Virus record (IMG/VR): IMGVR_UViG_3300044701_003160
Coordinates: 1 to 64,000 of that record
DNA from: a virus
Direction: 5' to 3' (one strand)
Length of the DNA: 64,000 bases
Position numbers and translations under genes: made by a program. The notes beneath the pieces are model-generated. The model worked only from the letters and a program-made list of their open reading frames with translations, was not told where the DNA came from and did not search any database. Below are positions 34,060 through 43,122 of this stretch, in pieces. Numbering within the stretch: the first letter of the stretch is position 1; each line of letters begins with the position of its first letter.

Positions 34060-36842
34060 TTTGCGTTTGAGACTGCTGCTAAACCACTTCTTGCTTGAGA
34101 TAACTTAGGTGTTGGAGTTGTTATGGTTTCTGTTGAAAAATCTAGACGGTCTATAGTACAAACAAGAGTAGGACCACCACCACCAAAGTAACCATAAGAA
34201 CTACTTGAGGTTGCTGCTAAATTTTGTCTTGCTTGAGATAATGTAGGTGTTGGAGTTGTTATGGTTTCTGTTGAGAAATCTAAACGGTCTATGGTGGAAA
34301 CAACAGTAGGAGTACCACCACCACCAAAGTAACCATAATTGGTACTTTGGACTGCTGCTAAATTTTGTCTTGCTTGAGATAATGTAGGTGTTGGTGTTGC
34401 TACGGTTTCTGTAGAGAAATCTAAACGGTCTATAGTACAAACAAGAGTAGGAGTACCACCACCACCAAAGTAACCATAAGAACTACTTGAGGCTGCTGCT
34501 AATCCACCTCTTGCTTGAGATAATTTAGGTGTTGGAGTACTTACGGTTTCTGTTGAGAAATCTAAGCGATTTATAATAGAAACACGAGTAGGAGTACTAC
34601 CACCACCAAAGTAACCATAAGAACTACTTGAGGTTGCTGTTAGGAAATTTCTTGCTTGAGATAACTTAGGTGTTGGTACTGATACTGTTTCTGTAGAGAA
34701 ATCTAGACGATCTATGGTACAAACAAAAAGGGGAGTACTAGTCAAACCACCACCAAAGTAACCATAAGAACTACTTGAGGTTGCTGCTAATAATTGTCTT
34801 CCTTGAGATAACTTAGGTGTTGGAGTTGTTATGGTTTCTATAGAGAAATCCAAGCGGTCTATTGTGGAACTATCTGTAGGAACGGCACCACCACCAAAGT
34901 ATCCATAAGTAGCAGAACCAACTCTACGAGTTCCTGTTGCTCCTGATGTTGCTGCTAAACTAGATTTTGCTTGAGATAACTTAGGTGTTGGTGTTGTTAC
35001 GGTTTCTGTAGAGAAATCTAGACGGTCTATGGTGGAAACACGAGTAGCAGGAGGAGTAAAATAACCACCACCAAAGTAACCATAAGAACTACTTGAGACT
35101 GCTGCTAAACCACTTCTCGCTGAAGATAACTTGGGTGTTGGGACTGTTACTGTTTCTGTAGAGAAATCTAAGCGATCTATGGTACAAACACGAGTAGCAG
35201 GAGGAACAAGACCACCACCGAAATAACCATAAGAACTATTTGAGACTGCTGCTAATTCTTGTCTTGCTTGAGATAACTTAGGTGTTGGTGTTGTTCTTGT
35301 TTCTGTGGAAAAATCTAAACGGTCTATGGTGCAAACACCAATACTAGCGTCGGGCCCTCCACCTGCAAAGTAACCATAAGAACTACTTGAGACTGCTGCT
35401 AAACCATCTCTTGCTTGAGATAATTGATAGGTTCCTGGTGTTGATCTAGTTTCTGTAGAGAAATCTAGACGGTCTATGGTACAAACACGAGTAGCAGGAG
35501 GAATAAGGCCACCACCAAAATAACCATAAGAACTACTTGAGACTGCTGCTAATTCTTCTCTGCCTTGAGATAACTTAGGTGTTGGTACTGATACAGTTTC
35601 TGTGGAGAAATCTAAGCGATCTATGGTACAAACACGAGTAGCAGGAGGAACAAGACCACCACCGAAATAACCATAAGAACTATTTGAGACTGCTGCTAAT
35701 TCTTGTCTTGCTTGAGATAACTTAGGTGCTGGAGTACTTATGGTTTCTGTGGAGAAATCTAAACGGTCTATGGTAGAAACAAAAGTAGGAGTAGCACCAC
35801 CAGCAAAGTAACCAGTAGTAGCACTCTCGGGCCAGTTGGTGAACTTAGGTGAACTTCTAAAGGTTTTAGGTTTATTAATTTGTGTTGCACCGGAACCTAT
35901 TCTTGCTACAGATAAATCGGGCCCTGGAGTTGTTACGGTTTCTGTAGAGAAATCTAAACGGTCTATGATAGAAATAATAGTAGGAGTAGAAGTTTCACCA
36001 CCAGCAAAGTAACCATAAGAGTTACTTGAAGTACCTGCTGCAGAAGATTTTGATGCAGATAACTTAGGTGTTGGTGTTGTTCTAGTTTCTGTAGTAAAAT
36101 CTAGGCGATCTATGGTAGAAACAACAGCAGGAGTAGGAATAATACCACCACCAAAGTAACCATAACTATCATTTTCTACAGATTCTAAAGTTGATTTTGC
36201 TTGAGATAACTGATAAGTTCCTGGTGTTGCTCTGGTTTCTGTAGATAAATCTAGACGGTCTATAGTGCAAACAAAAGTAGTTGGGGCACTAGCACCACCA
36301 GCAAAGTAACCATAAGAACTATTTGATACTGACGTTAAATTTCTTCTTGATGATGATAACTTGGCTGCTATGACTGGAGATTGTATGGTTTCTGTAGAAA
36401 AATCTAAACGATCAATTGTGGAATAAAAGGTGCTAACAGGAAGGACAGCATAACCACCACCAAAATATCCATATAAATTAGTTGCGACTGCTGATGTTCC
36501 TCTTTTTGCTGCAGAAAGATTAGAAACTGCAGCCGTTTCAGTTTCCGTAGAAAATTCTAAGCGATCAATAGTAGAAATATCTCCACCAGCAGTGATTCCC
36601 CCAGCAAAATAAGCATAAAAATTATTTGTTGCAACACCAAAGTTAGTTTTTAAAATTGGGGAAGTTGAGGCTGTTACGACTTCTGTAGTAAAATCTAAAC
36701 GGTCAATTACACAAGTAGTACCAGGTTCTGCACCTGCGACATAATATCCATAGAGAGCCGAAGGAGTGTTTACGTCAAAACTTTCATTAATATTTGCAAT
36801 TTGTTCTGTTCTAACTTCTCTAAGTGAAAATATTCCAGACAT
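34056..36842 (-). CDS. Kelch-like protein with 18 blades (3 x 6), 928 aa
   Basis: Eighteen repeats of about 48 residues: SSSYGYFGGGxxPTxVCTID, RLDFSTETVSTPTPKLSQAR, then xxLAAV. The GG pair, the [IV]DRLDF strand and the PxLSxAR segment fit kelch beta-propeller blades. A distinct linker (FTNWPESATTGYFAGG) begins blade 7 and another (SGATGTRRVGSATYG) begins blade 13, dividing the protein into three sets of six. The N-terminus MSGIFSLREVRTEQ is shared in pattern with the other two kelch genes. Probably a virion surface fibre. Its ATG overlaps the sulfotransferase stop as TAATG. Confidence 0.85.
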   Translation of the reverse strand: MSGIFSLREVRTEQIANINESFDVNTPSALYGYYVAGAEPGTTCVIDRLDFTTEVVTASTSPILKTNFGVATNNFYAYFAGGITAGGDISTIDRLEFSTETETAAVSNLSAAKRGTSAVATNLYGYFGGGYAVLPVSTFYSTIDRLDFSTETIQSPVIAAKLSSSRRNLTSVSNSSYGYFAGGASAPTTFVCTIDRLDLSTETRATPGTYQLSQAKSTLESVENDSYGYFGGGIIPTPAVVSTIDRLDFTTETRTTPTPKLSASKSSAAGTSSNSYGYFAGGETSTPTIISIIDRLDFSTETVTTPGPDLSVARIGSGATQINKPKTFRSSPKFTNWPESATTGYFAGGATPTFVSTIDRLDFSTETISTPAPKLSQARQELAAVSNSSYGYFGGGLVPPATRVCTIDRLDFSTETVSVPTPKLSQGREELAAVSSSSYGYFGGGLIPPATRVCTIDRLDFSTETRSTPGTYQLSQARDGLAAVSSSSYGYFAGGGPDASIGVCTIDRLDFSTETRTTPTPKLSQARQELAAVSNSSYGYFGGGLVPPATRVCTIDRLDFSTETVTVPTPKLSSARSGLAAVSSSSYGYFGGGYFTPPATRVSTIDRLDFSTETVTTPTPKLSQAKSSLAATSGATGTRRVGSATYGYFGGGAVPTDSSTIDRLDFSIETITTPTPKLSQGRQLLAATSSSSYGYFGGGLTSTPLFVCTIDRLDFSTETVSVPTPKLSQARNFLTATSSSSYGYFGGGSTPTRVSIINRLDFSTETVSTPTPKLSQARGGLAAASSSSYGYFGGGGTPTLVCTIDRLDFSTETVATPTPTLSQARQNLAAVQSTNYGYFGGGGTPTVVSTIDRLDFSTETITTPTPTLSQARQNLAATSSSSYGYFGGGGPTLVCTIDRLDFSTETITTPTPKLSQARSGLAAVSNAN
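35161..35284 (-). repeat. 124-bp perfect repeat, copy A
   Basis: Identical base for base to 35605-35728; covers the variable part of one kelch blade and the start of the next, so it is not just the conserved core. Confidence 0.85.
35605..35728 (-). repeat. 124-bp perfect repeat, copy B
   Basis: Identical to 35161-35284; blades 8 and 11 of the same gene carry the same variable loop (LVPPATRVC). Confidence 0.85.
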
Positions 36843-37669
36843 TAGATTCCAAATACAGAGTACTTCGGAGTTAGTTGTCGCCAGAACTCCATTTCTTTAT
36901 ATTTATCCATAATATACTTACTAAGATACTTTGAATTATCTCTGTGTATTTTTTCAACTTTATTTCTGACAGTATGCATATTCTCAAGGCCATAAACCAC
37001 ATCATTCTCATCAAACTTTGGTTTTACATTTGAAAAATCATAAGAATACTCAGGTATTCTTAGAAATGAATGAATACGATTAAGTTCTCTTTGAGGATTG
37101 GAAATTAAATCCTCATATTCTACAAATAACAAATATCTCTGATGACTCTTACGAAATGCTTCTGTAAGTGCGTGATAAGATTGACATATAATACCACTTG
37201 GAGACATTAGAAAATCACATCGATTATCATTTGTAAGTTCTAAGTTTCTTTCTACGAGAGCTTTATCAACAAAAGATGTTGTTTTACTGCGTTCAATTAA
37301 AGAAAGAAAAGAAACCATAATGTCCTGAATGTTTCTTACAGGACAAATGATCTTTGGTTCTGGAGTGATGTAATCTTTGATGTGTTGTATTTGATTCACC
37401 CAACCTCTTGACTTATCAATAATAATCGGTTCTGGTGTATCAAAGTAATAGTTATGAGGTATGGATGATAAAACTCTATGTGCTGCTTCTGGTTTTGGAT
37501 GTGCTTTATATTGCTCTGAGTTATATAACAAATACTCCTCAGTATAATGTATTGTATCTAAAAGAGGAGAGTTTGTAGATGCGTGTATCTGAGGATTTTG
37601 ATTCAGAAGTGCAGTCAGAAGTGTCGAACCAGATCTTGGAAGACCTGAAAGAAAGTGAAAGGTTTTCAT
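36842..37669 (-). CDS. PAPS-dependent sulfotransferase-like protein, 275 aa
   Basis: Start chosen at the ATG at 37669 because the family begins MKTFHFLSGLPRSGSTLLTA; the frame opens 18 codons earlier inside the previous gene. LPRSGSTLL is the 5'-phosphosulfate-binding loop, and PVRNIQDIMVSFLSL (about residue 108) fits the 3'-phosphate site. The remainder matches small bacterial sulfotransferases in length. It would transfer sulfate from PAPS to a hydroxyl on a sugar, Tyr or other acceptor. It lies between two kelch genes, so these Tyr/Ser-rich proteins or attached glycans are candidate targets (inference). Confidence 0.85.
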   Translation of the reverse strand: MKTFHFLSGLPRSGSTLLTALLNQNPQIHASTNSPLLDTIHYTEEYLLYNSEQYKAHPKPEAAHRVLSSIPHNYYFDTPEPIIIDKSRGWVNQIQHIKDYITPEPKIICPVRNIQDIMVSFLSLIERSKTTSFVDKALVERNLELTNDNRCDFLMSPSGIICQSYHALTEAFRKSHQRYLLFVEYEDLISNPQRELNRIHSFLRIPEYSYDFSNVKPKFDENDVVYGLENMHTVRNKVEKIHRDNSKYLSKYIMDKYKEMEFWRQLTPKYSVFGI

Positions 37670-37686
37670 AATATAGGTTTTTGGGA

Positions 37687-37693
37687 TATTTAG
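37687..37693 (-). promoter_or_regulatory. Late promoter motif CTAAATA
   Basis: Minus strand, 17 bases before the ATG at 37669; the TAA stop of the kelch gene (37690-37692) is inside it. Confidence 0.55.
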
Positions 37694-40506
37694 TTTGAGT
37701 TTGAGACTGCTACTGGTCCCCATCTTTCTGCAACAAGTTTTTGTGCCGGTACTGATGTGGTTTCTGTAGAGAAATCTATACGATCTATAGTAGAAACAGT
37801 AACAGGACCAGAAATAAGACCACCACCAAAGTAACCATAAGAACTACTTGAGGTTGCTGCTAAATCACTTCTTGATGAAGATAACTTAGGTGTTGGTGTT
37901 GTTACGGTTTCTGTAGAGAAATCTAGACGGTCTATGGTAGACACAGTAGCACCACCAGCAAAGTAACCATAAGAACTACTTGAGGTTGCTTGTAAAGCAG
38001 ATTTTGCTTGTGATAACTGATAGGTTCCTGGCGATGTTATAGTTTCAGTAGTGAAGTCTAAGCGATCTATGGTGCAAACAGAAGGAGGAAGATTACCGCC
38101 ACCAAAGTAACCATAAGAACTACTTGAGGTTGCCGTTAAATTTTCTCTTGCCTGAGATAATTTAGGTGTTGGTGTACTTACAGTTTCTGTAGAGAAATCT
38201 AGACGATCTACAGTGCTAATAATACCAGGAGCAGGAGCACCAGGAGCATAACCACTACCAAAGTAACCATAAGAACTACTTGAGGTTGCTGATAATTTCC
38301 ATTTTTCTAGAGATAACTTAGGTGTTGGTGTACTTACAGTTTCTGTAGAGAAATCTAGACGATCTATGGTAGAATAAAATCCAGAAGAGAATCCCCCACC
38401 ACCAAAGTAACCATAAGAACTACTTGAAGTTGCTGATAATTTCCATTTTACTGCAGACAACTTAGGTGATGGTGTTGTAATAGTTTCTGTAGAGAAATCT
38501 AGACGGTTTATTGTACTAGTTCCAGCAGCTGCAAATCCACCTACAAAATATCCAGCAGTTGCAGAACCAACTCTACGAGTTCCTGTTGCTCCTGATGTTG
38601 CTGCTAAGTTATCTCTTATTTGAGATAACTTAGGTGCTGGAGTACTTACGGTCTCTGTGGAGAAATCTAAACGGTCTATAGTGCAAACACGAACAGTAGG
38701 AGTATAACCACCACCAAAGTAACCATAAGAACTACTTGAAGCTGCTGCTAAACTAGATCTTGCTTGAGATAACTTAGGTGTTGGAGTACTTCTGGTTTCT
38801 GTAGAAAAATCTAGGCGATCTATGATGCAATAATTACCACGAGGAGGTGTCTGGCCACCACCAAAGTAACCATAAGAACTACTTGAGACTGCTGCTAAAC
38901 TCTCTCTTGCTGTAGATAACTTAGGTGTTGGTACTGATACGGTTTCTGTGGAGAAGTCTAGACGGTCTATAGTACAAAAAACATCAGTAGAAGCAAAACC
39001 ACCACCAAAGTAACCATAAGAACTACTTGAGACTGCTGCTAAACCACTTCTTGCTTGAGATAACTTAGGTGTTGGAGTACTTATGGTTTCTGTTGAAAAA
39101 TCTAAACGATCTATGGTACAAACACGAGTAGGAACAGTAACAGAACCACCACCAAAGTAACCATAAGAACTACTTGAGGTTGCTGATAATTCACCTCTTG
39201 CTACAGGTAAGTTAGGTGTTGGTGCTATTACTGTTTCTGTTGAGAAATCTAGACGATCTATAGTGGAATAAAAAGTAGAAGGAGGATTAAGACCACCAAC
39301 AAAATAACCATAAGAACTACTTGAGACTGCTGCCAAACTTTGTCTTGATTGAGATAACTTAGGTGCTGGAGTACTTATGGTTTCTGTGGAGAAATCTAAA
39401 CGGTCTATGGTAGAAACAAAAGTAGGAGCAGCACCGCCACCACCAAAGTAACCAGCAGTAGAACTCTCAGGCCAATTGGTAAACTTAGGAGAAAGTTGAA
39501 AAATTGGATTGCGATTGATTTGAGTTGCTGCTAATCCACCTCTTGCTTGAGATAATTTAGGTGTTGGAGTACTTACGGTTTCTGTGGAAAAATCTAGACG
39601 ATCTATGGTGGTAATATAAGTACTAGCAGCAGAAGAACCACCACCAAAGTAACCATAAGAGCTACTTGAGACTGCTGCTAAATTATCTCTTGCTTGAGAT
39701 AACTTAGGTGTTGGAGTACTTACGGTTTCTGTAGAAAAATCTAGGCGATCTATGGTAGTAACAAAAGCAGGAGTAGAAGTTTCACCACCAGCAAAGTAAC
39801 CATAAGAACTACTTGAGGTTGCTGATATATCTTCTCTTGCTTGAGATAACTGATAAGTTCCTGGAGTTGTTCTGGTCTCTGTGGAGAAATCTAAACGGTC
39901 TATGGTACAAACAATAGCGGGAGTAGGAATAAGTCCCCCACCAAAATAACCATAAGAACTATTCGAAACTGCTGCTAATCCAACTTTTGCTTGAGATAAC
40001 TGATAGGTTCCTGGTGTTGATCTAGTTTCTGTAGAGAAATCTAAACGGTCAATGGTACAAACACGGGCAGGAGTAGGAGTAAGACCACCCGCAAAATAAC
40101 CATAAGAACTACTTGAGACTGCTGCCAAACTTTGTTTTGCTTCAGATAACTGATATGTTCCTGGAGTTGCTACGGTTTCTGATGAGAAATCTAAACGGTC
40201 TATGGTGCAAAATCTAATCGTGATTGGAGAAAAAAGTCCACCAGCAAAGTAACCATAATTGGTACTTTGGACTGCTGCTAAATTACTTCTTGCTAGAGAT
40301 AACTGATAGGTTGCTGGAGTTGTTCTGGTTTCTGTAGTGAAATCTAAACGGTCAATAGTCGTATAAAATGCAAGTGGTACTGGACCAATACCACCACCAC
40401 CAAAGTAACCATAAAGACGACCAGAAATATTCAGGTTTAGACCCGATGTTGTATTACTAACTTGTAGATCATAAACACGATCTAAACCGAATACGTCTCC
40501 TTGCAT
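37690..40506 (-). CDS. Kelch-like protein with 18 blades (3 x 6), 938 aa
   Basis: Eighteen kelch-type blades as in the 34056-36842 gene. Blade 7 starts after a linker with SPKFTNWPESSTAGYFGGGG; blade 13 after SGATGTRRVGSATAGYF. The N-terminus is MQGDVFGLDRVYDLQ. Variable loops after the GGG (for example GPVPLAFYT, SAASTYITT) differ between blades while the framework is nearly constant, as expected for a surface scaffold with variable loops. It shares a 119-bp perfect stretch with the third kelch gene. Confidence 0.85.
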   Translation of the reverse strand: MQGDVFGLDRVYDLQVSNTTSGLNLNISGRLYGYFGGGGIGPVPLAFYTTIDRLDFTTETRTTPATYQLSLARSNLAAVQSTNYGYFAGGLFSPITIRFCTIDRLDFSSETVATPGTYQLSEAKQSLAAVSSSSYGYFAGGLTPTPARVCTIDRLDFSTETRSTPGTYQLSQAKVGLAAVSNSSYGYFGGGLIPTPAIVCTIDRLDFSTETRTTPGTYQLSQAREDISATSSSSYGYFAGGETSTPAFVTTIDRLDFSTETVSTPTPKLSQARDNLAAVSSSSYGYFGGGSSAASTYITTIDRLDFSTETVSTPTPKLSQARGGLAATQINRNPIFQLSPKFTNWPESSTAGYFGGGGAAPTFVSTIDRLDFSTETISTPAPKLSQSRQSLAAVSSSSYGYFVGGLNPPSTFYSTIDRLDFSTETVIAPTPNLPVARGELSATSSSSYGYFGGGSVTVPTRVCTIDRLDFSTETISTPTPKLSQARSGLAAVSSSSYGYFGGGFASTDVFCTIDRLDFSTETVSVPTPKLSTARESLAAVSSSSYGYFGGGQTPPRGNYCIIDRLDFSTETRSTPTPKLSQARSSLAAASSSSYGYFGGGYTPTVRVCTIDRLDFSTETVSTPAPKLSQIRDNLAATSGATGTRRVGSATAGYFVGGFAAAGTSTINRLDFSTETITTPSPKLSAVKWKLSATSSSSYGYFGGGGFSSGFYSTIDRLDFSTETVSTPTPKLSLEKWKLSATSSSSYGYFGSGYAPGAPAPGIISTVDRLDFSTETVSTPTPKLSQARENLTATSSSSYGYFGGGNLPPSVCTIDRLDFTTETITSPGTYQLSQAKSALQATSSSSYGYFAGGATVSTIDRLDFSTETVTTPTPKLSSSRSDLAATSSSSYGYFGGGLISGPVTVSTIDRIDFSTETTSVPAQKLVAERWGPVAVSNSN
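38957..39075 (-). repeat. 119-bp perfect inter-gene repeat, copy A
   Basis: Identical to 43489-43607, 4.5 kb away in another kelch gene. It includes the variable loop FASTDVFC, so shared ancestry by copying rather than framework conservation is likely. Confidence 0.85.
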
Positions 40507-40512
40507 TTGTTT

Positions 40513-41379
40513 TTATGCCTGTTCTGGTTGCTTGAGTTGTTCGTTGAATAATGAAACTCCTTCAGTTCCTGTAGCAGGATCTAAAAACTTTGGTTCTTCT
40601 TGTTGTCTTCCTTCAAGAACATTATACATTCCACTAATCTCTTCAATACCTTTTGATACGTGATCTTGAAGTGAAGTGAGGAAAGACATTGGATTATTTG
40701 GATCCCCAAAAGTTCCCTTCGTTCTATTCACATCATCAGGAAGAACTGTTGGAGCACTTGCACGTCTCATAGAACGAATATTACCAGCATTTACTCCAGT
40801 TTTTGCTTGTAACAAGTCATCAAGAGACTGGTTAGCAAGACGGCGTTCCCAATAAACAGGTTGATCTTCATCATACTGTTCTTTAGTAATCAGTTTTCCA
40901 CCATTCAATTCAATCAATCTTTCAATCAATTTATCAAAAAACTCAAGCTCATCAACTTGAGATTGGAAACCTTGATTTAGTCCACGAATCAAACGATGAA
41001 AATTAAATTCATCAATATCATACCAGCAGAGTTCTTTTCCACCTCTTCCATTTTCCCACCAGACTGGTTGAGTTTTATCTTTTCCATCCCACTTATAATG
41101 AAACTCTCTAGCAATTCTTTTTGCTTCTTGAATACCTTGAAGTAAACCTTCAGCAACACTCTTTCGGTTAATAATTGCTGCTTTAAATGCTGATGGAATT
41201 GTAAAGTTATCGTGTACTACAAATTTTTCAATCTGAAAGTTGGAACGACCCTGAGCAAGTTCTGTTTCACTTTCTTCCCACTTTGTACATTCATTATAAA
41301 CCTTAAACATAAACTCATTTTTATCATCTAAAACATCGTCTGCTTTAGCAAGTGCAATATCCTTATAAATTTCAGACAT
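40513..41379 (-). CDS. Hypothetical protein, 288 aa
   Basis: Mixed alpha/charged protein with DIDEFNFHRLIRGLNQGFQS, a helical central part, and a loose C-terminus rich in Gln, Glu and Pro. I recognise no domain. It follows the GT4/FkbM gene and precedes a kelch gene by six bases. A late motif (41421-41428) makes it a late gene. It could be a tail or fibre chaperone, or an enzyme subunit; nothing in the sequence decides. Confidence 0.75.
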   Translation of the reverse strand: MSEIYKDIALAKADDVLDDKNEFMFKVYNECTKWEESETELAQGRSNFQIEKFVVHDNFTIPSAFKAAIINRKSVAEGLLQGIQEAKRIAREFHYKWDGKDKTQPVWWENGRGGKELCWYDIDEFNFHRLIRGLNQGFQSQVDELEFFDKLIERLIELNGGKLITKEQYDEDQPVYWERRLANQSLDDLLQAKTGVNAGNIRSMRRASAPTVLPDDVNRTKGTFGDPNNPMSFLTSLQDHVSKGIEEISGMYNVLEGRQQEEPKFLDPATGTEGVSLFNEQLKQPEQA

Positions 41380-41420
41380 AATACCCCGTAGAATTAAAAG
41401 AACTTCAGTTCATTATAATT

Positions 41421-41428
41421 TATTTATG
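41421..41428 (-). promoter_or_regulatory. Late promoter motif CATAAATA
   Basis: Minus strand, 41 bases before the ATG at 41379. Confidence 0.55.
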
Positions 41429-41435
41429 TAAAAAT

Positions 41436-43094
41436 TTAATACCTTACAAAATGATAATCTCCATCAGCATCTGATGAATTTTGTGTGAAATGAGAAACTA
41501 ATTCATATCCAATAAATTTCATATAATCGATTACATCATCTCTCATCGGAGCACCTTTCATATACTCTTGATTCTGAAGTTCAAGAATAATATGAGGACA
41601 ATAACGAATCGTATTCACAGCACCTTTAATAATATCAAGTTCACAACCTTGCACATCCATCTTAATTAGGTCTGGAGTTGGCCATCCTTTTTCACGAACT
41701 AGAGTATCTAAGGTCTTTGTTTTTCGAATAACTTCTCTATAGTGTTCATTCTTAAATGCAGCAACATTATATGGAAAGTCCTGATAGTTAAGTTCATAAT
41801 AAGAACATCCGCCAGGATTCATAAAATTTTCAAAGAAGGTCACTTCTTTATAATCATTATCACTCAGAACTTCAATTGCATAGTCAACTCCTTTAGTTTT
41901 GTAAAGATTTTCAAGAGGTACAAATCCATCAATATGGTAAATTTTTGAATTCTCCCAAATCATTTGAGCAACTTTAGACCAGTGCAAACAGTTTGAACCA
42001 ATATCATAGATCACTTTTGGTTCTATTGATTGTTCATATTTCATTTGATGTAAGTAATTAATATGCTCATATGGAGGTATTAATTGTTCAGAATAATTTA
42101 AATAATAGTCATCAAGATTTGAATTAGAACCTCCAATAATTTTATTGATAAGTTCTTTCCACATTAAGGAAATTTTTTTCCAGTTATAATTTTCAATCGC
42201 AAACTTTGAAATTACTTGTGATGCTTGTTCATATTCATCTCTTGCAATATCAAAGAAATGTAGAGCCCTTATCACTTCTTCTGTAAAGTTTTTATGGAAT
42301 GTATTATCAGGTATCCAACCTCTTGGAGTAGTCTTTCCACTCATCGGAATATACTTGCCCATTCTATTTGATGTTTCTGGAAGTGCTCCCATATCTGTAG
42401 TGATAGGAAAGCATCCACAACTCATCGCTTCTGCTAATGAGACACAGAAGGTTTCTTCCCATACATTTGGATGAATATAAAAAGCAGCATCTTGAATATG
42501 AGGTAGTAAATCTTCACGGTCAATACAAGGAGAATACTCTACACCTGGAAGTGCTTGAAGTTCCTTGTAGATAGGAATGAATGGTGAAGGCTCTAGTCCC
42601 TTATCAGTTGTGATGGTCTCATTCTCACCTTCTCCTGGTTGAATATCTCCATAAAGAGACATCGAAGAAAACACTTTGAGTTTTGCATCTGGATGATGTT
42701 TGATGACTTCTTTCCAGATAGGAACTAATGGTGCAATACCCTTATGTGGTGCAGAGAAAAAGATACAGGTCTTTGACTTTGGTTTTCCCGATGGGCGGAA
42801 CATATCATCCACACCATTTGGAATCACTACAAGTTTTTCTGCAGGAGCACGATTGTACTTGATATATTGTTCTCTCTCCCAATTAGACACACAGACAATC
42901 TTATCAATCTTGTCGATGTGTTGTGGAAGATCTCTGTGTCCTGCTTGGTCGCAATTATCGTGTGCCCAAATGACCTTATATTGCTTATCTGATTTTATGA
43001 TTTCGTGTGTGGTTCTTTTTACATCTACATTTTCGGGAAATGTATAATATTGCGAAAGATAATAAAAAGAACTTTCAGTTGCTCCAGATTTCAT
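41436..43094 (-). CDS. GT4 glycosyltransferase fused to FkbM methyltransferase, 552 aa
   Basis: Residues about 50-320 are a GT4 (glycosyl transferases group 1) domain: VCVSNWEREQYIKY, VVIPNGVDD, HPNVWEETFCVSLAEAMSCG near residue 211 (the E...E donor-binding motif). Residues about 360-550 are an FkbM-type methyltransferase: IYDIGSNCLHWSK and IKMDVQGCELDIIKG near 481. It would add and methylate a sugar. No N-terminal Rossmann half is complete, so the acceptor-binding part may be shortened. A late motif CTAAATA lies at 43116-43122. Confidence 0.85.
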   Translation of the reverse strand: MKSGATESSFYYLSQYYTFPENVDVKRTTHEIIKSDKQYKVIWAHDNCDQAGHRDLPQHIDKIDKIVCVSNWEREQYIKYNRAPAEKLVVIPNGVDDMFRPSGKPKSKTCIFFSAPHKGIAPLVPIWKEVIKHHPDAKLKVFSSMSLYGDIQPGEGENETITTDKGLEPSPFIPIYKELQALPGVEYSPCIDREDLLPHIQDAAFYIHPNVWEETFCVSLAEAMSCGCFPITTDMGALPETSNRMGKYIPMSGKTTPRGWIPDNTFHKNFTEEVIRALHFFDIARDEYEQASQVISKFAIENYNWKKISLMWKELINKIIGGSNSNLDDYYLNYSEQLIPPYEHINYLHQMKYEQSIEPKVIYDIGSNCLHWSKVAQMIWENSKIYHIDGFVPLENLYKTKGVDYAIEVLSDNDYKEVTFFENFMNPGGCSYYELNYQDFPYNVAAFKNEHYREVIRKTKTLDTLVREKGWPTPDLIKMDVQGCELDIIKGAVNTIRYCPHIILELQNQEYMKGAPMRDDVIDYMKFIGYELVSHFTQNSSDADGDYHFVRY

Positions 43095-43115
43095 TTCAGA
43101 ATGATATAGTTACCT

Positions 43116-43122
43116 TATTTAG
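43116..43122 (-). promoter_or_regulatory. Late promoter motif CTAAATA
   Basis: Minus strand, 21 bases before the ATG at 43094, containing the TAA stop of the kelch gene (43119-43121). Confidence 0.6.
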